This document shows positions 20,410 through 31,974 of a stretch of 64,000 nt of DNA, piece by piece. How positions within the stretch are numbered: position 1 is the first letter of the stretch; every line of letters begins with the position of its first letter. The stretch lies in NCBI RefSeq assembly GCF_000150955.2, contig NC_011683.1, forward strand, positions 1 to 64,000, in the 5' to 3' direction. The notes under the pieces were generated by a model. It was not told where the DNA came from. It ran no database searches and saw nothing but the letters and a program-made list of their open reading frames with translations. The translations under genes were made by a program, and so were the position numbers. The stretch is from Phaeodactylum tricornutum CCAP 1055/1 (taxonomy: Eukaryota > Bacillariophyta > Bacillariophyceae > Surirellales > Neidiaceae).

Positions 20410-23400
20410 ATGGCGTCTCGGAGCACGGGCGGTTCCCAATTTCGGGGTCGTCGACGGGGAGACGCGGTGCCCAACCGTACGAGTGAGGACGCTCGCAGCG
20501 CCAGGGTTTCGCCTGCGCCTTTATGGATCGCGCCGCCGTCACCAGTCCGTCGCGTCGACACGCATCCCCATCCGAGCAGTAGTCATGGAATCAACCGGCG
20601 CGGCGCCATTTCCGACGGTCATCCTCACGATCGTCATCACCGACGGTCCAACAACCACAGCGACCTGGATATGTCGAACACTCCTCCGCGCGTGGATCCT
20701 CGGTCCAACTTTGCTCCACTCCGCATGCGCGCCGACTCGACGGGATCCACCCGGGGGGCCTTTTACTCCGGGCACGTAACGGCCAGCAATACCACCACGG
20801 GTGCGACGCCAAACCCTGTCGGGGAAGCGCAACAGCCATACCTACAAGAACAGCAGCGTTCTACCGGTATGCGAACTACTGCGCCCCGGCGTCGTAAAAA
20901 GAAACCAGCCGGAGTCGCATCTTACCAAGAGCCAGCACCAAGAGCTCCAGCATTGTCTGATCAAATTCGTCCCTCCAGCATGGCTGATCTGGCCGATCTA
21001 GCCTTTGCCTCGCTCGAAGGAGAAGATCTAGAGTTGGGCAACGGATCAGCGGAGTTGCACACCCTGGTCTCTCGCCGCGGACGGAACGTGGACGGGAACC
21101 ATCCATTATCGACAATGACCGACGGCAATAGATACAGTTCCGCAATTCCAGAACACTCTGCCCGACCGAACATCTTGGCTACCATCAGGGATGAATCTAG
21201 TTCTAGTCTCCGCGAAGTACCTACAGCGGCCCGTTCGCAACGATTTTCCGACAGTATGCGATATTCTGAAAATTCCATGGGTTCCTTGCTCGGAACAAAT
21301 TGGGTAGAGCGTGGCCCAGGAACTGGTGGCTCTCCCCGTTCGTCTCTCAATACAGCCTCCAGTAGGCAGCCACAGCGACCCCGAGACGACGAAATTGCTA
21401 TGTTTTCCTCTTTGGTACATGCCGACTACGGCGCTACCGGTGGCGAACCCGTTAATGTCGCTGCTGCCGTCGCGCTTGAACACGCTGCCGAAGAGCAAAA
21501 ACACCTCCTGAACGAAACCTTTTCGAGTGACGACGATGATTCGTCCGGAACTTACAGCGACGAAGAAACGGAGCACGACGACGTCCACCGGGGTTTTGCT
21601 GATCAGCTTGTCATTTTGTGGACTGCTTGGTTGACCCAACAAGCTCATTACGACGAAGATACGGGTCAACCATATTTCGAAGATGCGACCGGGTGGACTC
21701 CGGCGGGCTTTGTTCGGCACTACCTTTACAACCCCTTGACACCCGAATTTACCTCGCTCCAGCAATTTTGTTGGGCAGTCATTCTTGGTGTACTCATGGG
21801 CTTTTACACGGCCCTGTGGAAGTACGTCATTGAAACCGGCCTTGACTTTGTGTGGGAAACAGTACCCACCTGGTTATTGCAGGTGGGTGTCTTTACAGAC
21901 ATCGACGGTGCGTTTCCGCTTTATCACTATATGTGGATTTGTCCATCTATCTTTAGCGGAGTCCTATCGTACGTTTTCGTCGTGTTGCCAATAAAAATTC
22001 CGGATCAAAACGAATGGATCAACTGCGTGCACACACGTGGCGTCCAAGATTACCGTACATTTGGCACTCTCTTTGTCCTCTCGACGCTCGGTATGCTTTC
22101 CGGTCTTAGCCTTGGACCGGAATTGCCTTTAGTACTGACAGCTGGTATGGTCGGTTCCTGGCTGGGCCTAGTGTGCAAGCAAAGTATGCTGCAGGCGAGA
22201 GTTATGAATCTGACAGCCGCTTCTGCTGCGGTGGGAGGATTCTTCGGTTTTCCTATGGCAGGAGCCTTGTTTGTGCTGGAGCTCCCTCATCGAATGGGGC
22301 TTCAGTACTTTGAGGCTTTATCCCCGGCGACTATTTCGTCGATTGTGGCCGTTCTGGCTAATCGATTGATTACGGGCAACGATGTCACAGGTTACTACAG
22401 CTACCCGTTCCTAACAGCGACCTTGCCGAGTGAGATTTTCACTAGTGCTATTGTGTATGGCTTGTTCGGTGCAGGTGTGGGTATTATATACGTCAAGTGG
22501 GTAGTGTGGGGCAAAACGTTGGTTCACGATTGGTTCCAGGCACCACGCGAAAATGACATTAGTCCAATAACTGCTCCTGCGGACCACTCGGGAAATGGAG
22601 TAAGAGAAGAAGTCATATCTTTGGTGTCGCAAAAGGTTCAGAAAAGCATACCGGAAAATAGAAGCATGTTGTCCCGCACGATAAAATGGTTCCGCTGCGT
22701 CATCAAGGAAGAACCGAAACGAGCAGCTGTTGCCGGTGCTCTTGCTGGATTTATAGTGGGCGTGATTGGAATGTTCGTTCCTCATACAATGTTTTGGGGC
22801 GAAGCACAGCTCCAGAATTTGATTGATAAGGGACGCACTCCTCTTCCTATATTTGGCCTCGCTGGTGAACCAACTTCAGCTTTAGTTGCGCTCGGCTACT
22901 GCATGATAGATCCGAATGATCCAGAAGCCGTCAAGGCTGGGTTTGATGTAGGCTGTTCTGCTGTGATTTCATTTGCAAAAATCGTCGTGGTGGGTCTCAG
23001 TCTTGGTACGGGCATTATTGGTGGTCAGTTTTGGGGTCCGCTATTCGTCGGCTGCTCAGCGAGTCATCTTTTTACTGATGCGGTCAATATGTTTGCCGAC
23101 AAGTTTGGCTTTGGACAAAGCCTCGCCGCTTATCCCTGTGTCGTTATCCTATGTACGATGGGTAGCGCTCATGTTGTTACATTTCGTGCCCATATGGCTA
23201 TTATGCTAATTCTGACTCTGACAATCAGCGCATTCGACCCAGATGGTGGAAGCAGTATTGGTGCTTTCAAAGTAGCCGGTGATTATTCCGCTGTTTTCCC
23301 GCTCCTTGTTGTATCTGTGTTCGTCGCTTTGATGGTCTCCCGTGGGACGGTCTTTTACAAGACGCAGCGATCACGGGGCGACATTATGGCCGTACCGGAA

Positions 23401-24363
23401 GTCTTGTGTGAACCAGGTATGGAAGGTCGCCCTATGATTATGGACTTTGACATTGCGGCAGATGGAGCCTCTTTCATAGATGCTGTAAGTGACACGGATG
23501 AAGATTACGATGATCGTAACGATACGAAGCTCTCCCCTACTACCTCCTACACCGGGAGTTATCAAGTGCGCGCAGCAGATGATGGTATGACACAAATAGA
23601 CATCGAAAACGAATTTGCTGGGAGAGCGGTATGGAACAAAGCAAGTTCTTTGCGACCCTCTGTTTCACGAACTCAAGCGGATGTTCGCATAGGGACGAAG
23701 GACGCTCCCCGCCAGTTTGTAGAATATGATTCAGGCGGAATTATTCCTCGCTCTCTCTCAAACCCTATGAGTGTTGATGGAGAGCTACCAGGTCTGGACG
23801 ACCTCCTTCGCCGGACGATGGTACCAAAGCCAACCTATGCTATGTCACCTCATCGGCATCGGCGCACTCAAAGCGCTCCTATTGCACCTGAGCCTTCCTT
23901 TTCCGGAGGCGGTAGTGCGAGCCCCGACGTAAAGCGTGTGGAACGCTCACGTGGTCGCGACTCTTTCAGATTCGATATCCCGATACGGGAACGAAGCAAC
24001 AGTGGGAGTAGCCGTGGGAGCTTAGTTCGTGTCACCAGTTATGGTGAGCTGCAGCAACAGCAGCCATCTTTGTTGGACCAAGCCCGTATGCGAGCGGCTT
24101 CGTCGGCTGCTGACTCGCGTCATCACCGCGTGCCAAGTCTGCCCTCAGGTCGACACTCTCGCAAAAATTCCGAGTCCAGCATGAGCTACGTGAATACAAA
24201 CAATATTTCGGCAGTTGGTACAGACGACTCTGGTGCGCTGACACTCGATGATATCGAAAAGTCATTCCAAAACGTTATGAATAAGCAACTAATGGGCAAT
24301 TTACCGCAGAGCCGCTCGCCCTGGACCAACAATGGCAACAGCGGAAGGTCGACTGGCTCTTAA
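20410..24363 (+). CDS. CLC-family chloride channel/transporter, large form without CBS domains
   Basis: Single exon, 1317 residues from the first ATG at 20410. About 440 hydrophilic, Ser/Arg-rich residues precede the membrane domain. Helices start at about 450. S-L-G-P-E-L-P-L-V places E571 where CLC proteins carry the gating Glu of G-x-E-G-P. A-G-A-L-F-V-L-E-L places L625 where exchangers have the internal proton Glu. I-I-G-G-Q-F-W-G-P-L near residue 871 fits the third CLC signature G-x-F-x-P. The usual GSGIPE motif is not seen. After the last helix come about 330 disordered residues, with no pair of CBS domains such as most eukaryotic CLCs have. Anion transport is well supported; channel rather than exchanger mode is inferred. 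It is paralogous to 61044-63377. Confidence 0.9.
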   Translation: MASRSTGGSQFRGRRRGDAVPNRTSEDARSARVSPAPLWIAPPSPVRRVDTHPHPSSSHGINRRGAISDGHPHDRHHRRSNNHSDLDMSNTPPRVDPRSNFAPLRMRADSTGSTRGAFYSGHVTASNTTTGATPNPVGEAQQPYLQEQQRSTGMRTTAPRRRKKKPAGVASYQEPAPRAPALSDQIRPSSMADLADLAFASLEGEDLELGNGSAELHTLVSRRGRNVDGNHPLSTMTDGNRYSSAIPEHSARPNILATIRDESSSSLREVPTAARSQRFSDSMRYSENSMGSLLGTNWVERGPGTGGSPRSSLNTASSRQPQRPRDDEIAMFSSLVHADYGATGGEPVNVAAAVALEHAAEEQKHLLNETFSSDDDDSSGTYSDEETEHDDVHRGFADQLVILWTAWLTQQAHYDEDTGQPYFEDATGWTPAGFVRHYLYNPLTPEFTSLQQFCWAVILGVLMGFYTALWKYVIETGLDFVWETVPTWLLQVGVFTDIDGAFPLYHYMWICPSIFSGVLSYVFVVLPIKIPDQNEWINCVHTRGVQDYRTFGTLFVLSTLGMLSGLSLGPELPLVLTAGMVGSWLGLVCKQSMLQARVMNLTAASAAVGGFFGFPMAGALFVLELPHRMGLQYFEALSPATISSIVAVLANRLITGNDVTGYYSYPFLTATLPSEIFTSAIVYGLFGAGVGIIYVKWVVWGKTLVHDWFQAPRENDISPITAPADHSGNGVREEVISLVSQKVQKSIPENRSMLSRTIKWFRCVIKEEPKRAAVAGALAGFIVGVIGMFVPHTMFWGEAQLQNLIDKGRTPLPIFGLAGEPTSALVALGYCMIDPNDPEAVKAGFDVGCSAVISFAKIVVVGLSLGTGIIGGQFWGPLFVGCSASHLFTDAVNMFADKFGFGQSLAAYPCVVILCTMGSAHVVTFRAHMAIMLILTLTISAFDPDGGSSIGAFKVAGDYSAVFPLLVVSVFVALMVSRGTVFYKTQRSRGDIMAVPEVLCEPGMEGRPMIMDFDIAADGASFIDAVSDTDEDYDDRNDTKLSPTTSYTGSYQVRAADDGMTQIDIENEFAGRAVWNKASSLRPSVSRTQADVRIGTKDAPRQFVEYDSGGIIPRSLSNPMSVDGELPGLDDLLRRTMVPKPTYAMSPHRHRRTQSAPIAPEPSFSGGGSASPDVKRVERSRGRDSFRFDIPIRERSNSGSSRGSLVRVTSYGELQQQQPSLLDQARMRAASSAADSRHHRVPSLPSGRHSRKNSESSMSYVNTNNISAVGTDDSGALTLDDIEKSFQNVMNKQLMGNLPQSRSPWTNNGNSGRSTGS

Positions 24364-25025
24364 ACGTCTTCCAGAATCTCGTTCCGTCTTTATCTGTCCA
24401 TACTGCGGGCAGTTTCATACGCAAGCAAATTAATTATTTGAATGACTTTTTGTACTAACAAGTTAGCGCATGTAGTCTAAAAGAGCCAATGCAACACTGA
24501 AGTTTTGACGTTTGTTCTCCTTGAAAATCACCTTTTTCAATGTTGGAGCCGGTGTCGGCTCTAATTGATCGGGTTGGAAGAGTCAAATCCACTGGTGTTC
24601 AATCTTGGGGCAAGTGTGATGATTTCCGCAGATTTGTCAATGTGAAATTTTGGAAACCCTGAAAGAAAAGCTATGAATTGCTTAACCAACGCCGATCGGA
24701 TTAATGACGATATGAAAAAAATTCCGGTAGATTGCGTAGGAGCTTCATATGTACGGGCAGGTTTGATCGTTTCTGTCAAGATAAGTTCCACTCGCATCAC
24801 CATGGACGGAGAGAAAGTGAATTTGTCGCAGCGTATAAGTTGGTTGAGCAAAGGTACACCAGAAAGCTAAATCACTTCTATCGAAGGCGACGATAAACAT
24901 AAGATCACCCACCCGTCTATGGCTTGCACTTCCTGTTGAAACTTTGCGAATATTTCATTCTAAATTTTTTATTGTTTCTTTCAAGTAGAGTGGCTCGGCG
25001 GACATCAATGAGTATGATACTTTTC
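24364..25025. other. Intergenic region, convergent genes
   Basis: 3' flanks of the CLC gene and of the secreted Cys-rich gene. A minus-strand frame of 96 codons (24561-24851) and an opposing plus frame overlap each other; neither looks like a gene. Confidence 0.45.
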
Positions 25026-26576
25026 TTAATTTCTGCACTGACTGTACCACTGATCTTTGTAGATGCACTTACTGCTGCCGCAGCACGAGGGATTCTTTGA
25101 ACAATCGCCCCAGAGAGCCACACATTGCCCACCACTGTTGTTTGTGGAGGCGGCGGGCTTACACTGACTGTACCATTGGTTAGAATAATTGCATGTGGAA
25201 CCATCGCAACAACTGGGATTGCTGGTACAATCTCCCCATAAGGAAACACATTGCCCAGAAAAGCTTGAAGGTTTGGGCTTGCATTGGCTATACCACTGGT
25301 TGTGAAAGACACAGACTGAAGTCCCACAACAGGACGGGCTCTTAGAGCAATCCTGCCAATCAGCAACGCACTGCCCACTGTTTCCTCCTGTAGGTGTTGC
25401 TACCGGAGCAGGCGTTGGAGGTACCACAGGTGCACGCGTAGGAGCTTTGGTAACGGATGCAGCTGGCAATTGTTTTGGTGCGCTGTCAGAGATTGGCACG
25501 GTCGGAGATATTTGAGCACTTGCTCCCGCGTGGTCGGGACAAACAGAGGAAAGCGTAGGGAGATGAACTTCAGCATTGATTGTCAGCATACGAACGGCTG
25601 TGGCGCCGTCGATGTTGCCTCGAGTTTTGACGTGTGCTAGGGGAGCCAACAATGCCCCCATAAAGTTCTTCGATCCGAAGTCGATATTCTCGGCTTCGAA
25701 AAAGTTCCAGACCGTCGTTCCGCGAACGGACTTGTTATTGAAAGCACCAACCATGTTGCCAGAATTCCAGTTAATTGTTTTGCCTGCAACATTGATGACG
25801 ACCATTGCAGCGTTCACGTCGTTTCGTAGCTCAACTTGTTGAACTTTGTCGTTGCCGAACAAGTGATTGGCTGTGATCCAAAACACTGCAACTCCGTTAA
25901 TATCTTTTGTCTTTGCGTTGAGAATGAAAGGCCCATGCTGATTTGTGGGACGGGTGTATGTGTTGGGGGCTGAAAGATTGTTGAGTTCAATAGACCATTT
26001 TTTCAACTCCCGCTCAATTTGGCCGGCCTTGTCTCGGAGGGTGATATCCTTTCTAACTTTTGCTCCTTCATTTCCAGCGTTTGCATTTATCCGACGATTC
26101 CCAACTTTGTACGGAACAGGCCCGCTTCCCGTGATTGAGCCCGTACCGATTACGAGACTCCCACGGTTGACATTGAGAGGACTTCCGTCAGCGATGGAAC
26201 CAGCCACTTCTAGTCCCGGCAGCTTCGGGTCGAGGCTAGTCATATGGATGGCGAAGTTTGCCGATTGAGAGGAGATTATGTTGCCGCCAACAAAGGAAGT
26301 TCCTTCAACGTCCGAATCGCTGGAGAAATCTTCTAATGTAATCAAGTCATACTGACCCATCCACAGAGATGCGGTTGGACAAATGTCGTCACCTTTGCCG
26401 GGCTCGACCAAGCCACAACCAGCTTTGGAATTACAATATACAAGGTAATTAGGCAAATTAGTACCTTCTCTCAGTGACTTGGCGACCACCGCTAGCTACT
26501 TACGAACTAAGATTTGGCTGGCTTGCGCCATTCGACCTCCAAGGAGCGCGAACAATTGAAGGTAAGCGAACTTCAT
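25026..26576 (-). CDS. Secreted choice-of-anchor-A protein with three CBM1/knottin-like modules
   Basis: Two exons on the minus strand, 26576-26504 and 26422-25026, with an 81-nt intron (GTAAGT to AAG, with a TACTAAT branch-like site); 489 residues. The small first exon supplies ATG and a signal peptide (M-K-F-A-Y-L-Q-L-F-A-L-L). The second exon's longest frame has only a GTG near its start, so the splice is needed. Residues 35-340 resemble choice-of-anchor-A domains (D-S-D-V-E-G-T-S-F-V-G-G-N). After a P/T/A linker come three 30-residue modules, C-x6-C-x5-CC-x4-C-x9-C, each ending Q-W-Y-S-Q-C, as in fungal CBM1 cellulose-binding domains and in cystine knots. A polysaccharide-binding extracellular or cell-wall role is inferred. 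No enzyme domain is present. Confidence 0.83.
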
Positions 26577-27168
26577 GACTTCGATAAATTGTGTCCTGAA
26601 TTTGTTTTCACAGTCAACCTGACTGTGAGTCGACAGCACCAGCAACCGAAAAGTTACAGGCATAAGACCACATGATCCCGTTTTGATAAATGCTATAAGT
26701 CTCAAACTCTATTTGACTTTCTTCGCTTAGACAATTGATAAAGCAACAAAAGACTCGTTGATGACTTGGCATTTTGTTGCCTATCACGGTCTGGGAAAAT
26801 CTAACTATCTTCATTAGTTATCAAATTAATTCAGTCATTTTCACTCGATTCAGGATGACCATTCTCGTCTCCCACAATGCCATGTGTCCAGTTGTATTAC
26901 GGCCTTTGTCGCCCTTGAGAGGCATTTCGAAACAACCATTGACATAAGGCCCCGCTAATATTAGACCTGAAGAAGAGCCATCGACAGAATTCGATTTTTA
27001 TGCCTGTGAATTCTCGCAAAAAAGACCGGTATGTATGTGTGCGCAACATAAGACAGAAACAGCAAAACGCAATTTTCCCTCGAGAATATCCACCACGCTG
27101 CCGAATTGTCCTTATAGTGGTCACCCACAGCATTTCAATGGCCTCGAGGGCAGACCTCGCATTTACTG
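26577..27168. other. Intergenic region
   Basis: 5' flank of the secreted Cys-rich gene and 3' flank of the nucleotide-sugar transporter, both on the minus strand. Frames here (26614-26814, 26897-27403) lack gene-like composition or are shadows. Confidence 0.45.
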
Positions 27169-28395
27169 TTAATGTGTCGATGCTGCTGCAAAATGTAGCC
27201 GTCCAGCTGTAATAACAAGTAGGGTTCCAAATATTTGGTGATGTGCCAGGTGCGTCTTCGTGGTAGTGCTCTCGATACATGCTGCCAGGACGAGTCCAAA
27301 GGTAAGAGCAAATCCTTTGCTTACAGTACCCGTGTGTTTGTGTACCAAGACGGTCAGGATTCCACCCGCCGCCTTGAAGACCACAGGGATGAGCATTTGC
27401 CAACTCAGCAGCCTATCTTTTGGAGCAGAATACCCGCCCTTATGGTTGAAAGCTGCTCCCGATTTTTTTTTCTTGAGCTTGCTATTTTTGAGCATATTCC
27501 TCGACACGGATTGAATCAATTGCTGCGCTGCGAGTGTCGCGGACGAATAGATGGACACTTCCAAGGCGTAAAAGAATGGATTCGTATCCACATTTTGTTG
27601 AAACTGCAGACCTTTTTGCGAAAGGGTCCCAGCTAGTCCTGAAATCAGTGTCGCTGCTAAACAAGGCAAGACGCCTTGCCATAATCTGTTTCCTTTCGCA
27701 TTTGCCACATCAGCACTCTCCTTTCGGACAGCAATGGAGGGTTGCTGTTGAAAGAGAAGCGCCGACCCAAACAGCAAAAGAAGGGCTGTTACCTGTAGAA
27801 TCGTCCGGGATTGTTTCAACAGCAGCCAACAAAAAAATGCTGCCGATAGGGTCTTGGTTTGCTGGAGTCCGTTGAAGGAAACGGCATCCAAATGTTGGTG
27901 CGACTGGTACTGTAAAACCCCCTGTACAGCATACAATACAGCAGGCACTGCGGCCGTTCGCAGGGATCTTTGCAGAGTCCAAGTGGCTAGCGTTGCTCGA
28001 AGATCCTTTGATGTGCATAAAAAGAGCGCTGCGGCAAAACAACTCTTGGTAATTTCTTCGGTGAGCGCCGTGGCGACTTTACTCGTATTTTTTTTAATAT
28101 ATTTTTTGCTCAATCTGGGCTGTACGGCATACTGAACGGCCAGGAGTATCATGTAAAGTGCTGCTAGTGGGGAAAGTTGACTTGTACTATGCGTTGCCAT
28201 CAATCGATGGTAGACGACTGCCGTTCCACCCAATAGTGTTGCCGGAACGATCAAGTGATGATGATGCATGGAATGGTGGAGATTATCCATGCTCGAAGTG
28301 GATGCAGGCATGATCCCTCGCACTCGAGACGCGCAAGGAACGGGCTCCATTAAAAATTTTGTAGGGCATCTCTGGATGGCTCCCTGTGGCATCAT
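27169..28395 (-). CDS. Nucleotide-sugar transporter (SLC35/NST type)
   Basis: Single exon of 408 residues if translation starts at ATG 28395. The frame extends to a GTG at 28449 with a stop just before it. About ten hydrophobic helices are visible. Landmarks of the UDP-galactose/CMP-sialic acid transporter family are the Q-T-K-T-L-S-A-A-F-F helix, S-G-L-A-G-T-L-S-Q-K-G-L, N-P-F-F-Y-A-L-E-V-S-I-Y-S and G-G-I-L-T-V-L-V-H-K-H-T-G near the end. These proteins bring nucleotide sugars into the Golgi or ER lumen for glycosylation, in exchange for the nucleoside monophosphate. The sugar is not identifiable. The N-terminus has a His cluster (residues 37-41). It is divergent from thiC across 449 bases. 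Confidence 0.85.
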   Translation of the reverse strand: MMPQGAIQRCPTKFLMEPVPCASRVRGIMPASTSSMDNLHHSMHHHHLIVPATLLGGTAVVYHRLMATHSTSQLSPLAALYMILLAVQYAVQPRLSKKYIKKNTSKVATALTEEITKSCFAAALFLCTSKDLRATLATWTLQRSLRTAAVPAVLYAVQGVLQYQSHQHLDAVSFNGLQQTKTLSAAFFCWLLLKQSRTILQVTALLLLFGSALLFQQQPSIAVRKESADVANAKGNRLWQGVLPCLAATLISGLAGTLSQKGLQFQQNVDTNPFFYALEVSIYSSATLAAQQLIQSVSRNMLKNSKLKKKKSGAAFNHKGGYSAPKDRLLSWQMLIPVVFKAAGGILTVLVHKHTGTVSKGFALTFGLVLAACIESTTTKTHLAHHQIFGTLLVITAGRLHFAAASTH

Positions 28396-31246
<2,851 letters not shown>

Positions 31247-31336
31247 GAAATTGGAAAGAATAGTGGTGGGAGGATGTGGAGGTCGAAAATAGACCAGCAA
31301 CTGGTAGCAGGTATATATGTTATTGGATGCCGTGCG

Positions 31337-31466
31337 TCATTGTGCGGGAGCTCAACATTCGTTGTAGCTGAGATTTGGACACACACACACACACACAAAT
31401 ATGTTCGTGTAAAGGCCCAAGACCGTTGGAACCTGATCGTGATAATTCACGCGAAGGGAACAAAGA
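31337..31466 (+). promoter_or_regulatory. TPP riboswitch aptamer in the thiC 3' UTR
   Basis: Begins 90 bases after the thiC stop. The conserved TPP-aptamer pieces are in order: CGGGAGC (31345-31351), CTGAGA (31368-31373), AACCTGATC (31430-31438), the CGTGATAATTCACG hairpin (31438-31451) and GCGAAGGGAA (31451-31460). Outer helix P1 can form between TCATTGT (31337-31343) and ACAAAGA (31460-31466) with one mismatch. The variable P3 arm is enlarged by a CA repeat. In plants the thiC aptamer also sits in the 3' UTR, where it controls splicing and 3' end choice. A GTATAT donor-like site lies just upstream at 31311. Whether the aptamer is functional here is untested; predicted riboswitches in diatom thiamine genes have been questioned. 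Confidence 0.93.
31379..31397 (+). repeat. CA dinucleotide microsatellite within the riboswitch
   Basis: About nine CA/AC units inside the P3 arm of the TPP aptamer. The arm is known to vary in length between species, so the repeat should be tolerated and may differ between strains. Confidence 0.85.
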
Positions 31467-31974
31467 TCACGGTAGACAATAATAATAATACTTGGTTTAC
31501 GGTTTATATATTTTACACTTACTGTGAAGGATGAAGGATGCATGGGGCTACTGTGACACGAGAGGGGGGCGTAGGGAGGAATGCCCTTTCCTAGTAGAGT
31601 CCATCGGATTGGCAAGACGCCACGACTATTTAGGTCCTACATATAGGCGATAGGTATGTCCGAATAGTCCCAGGTGACGGATGACCGAAGTGTGTCTGCT
31701 ATTATGTATAAGCCCTTCGGCATACTAGATACTCTCGGGACTCTCGATGGAAACACCTGCGAGACCACTCCCATCGAATGATCGGTAGTAGCACGAAACG
31801 AGACTCCCACGAGCAAGGTTGCGTCGGGTGAGGAAAAGAACAAATCGGTATCTCGAACCAGAAACCTACTCGTTTGGCTGCCTTGCCACGAGTCGACGCC
31901 ATTTGATTGTGCGGTGCCATTGGCGTGCTCTCTCGTCGTCTCGATTGTCGCAGGCTCCCCCACACGGATCGGCA
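31467..31974. other. Intergenic region after thiC
   Basis: Contains the rest of the thiC 3' flank (an AAT-rich run near 31480-31490) and the 5' flank of the ankyrin gene. The frame of the next gene is open back to a TTG at 31819, but its first ATG is 31975. Confidence 0.5.

Noticed and set aside
26431-26489. Longest frame of the secreted Cys-rich gene starting at 26489
   Set aside because: Its first codon is GTG and the segment falls inside an 81-nt intron; the upstream signal-peptide exon fits in phase.
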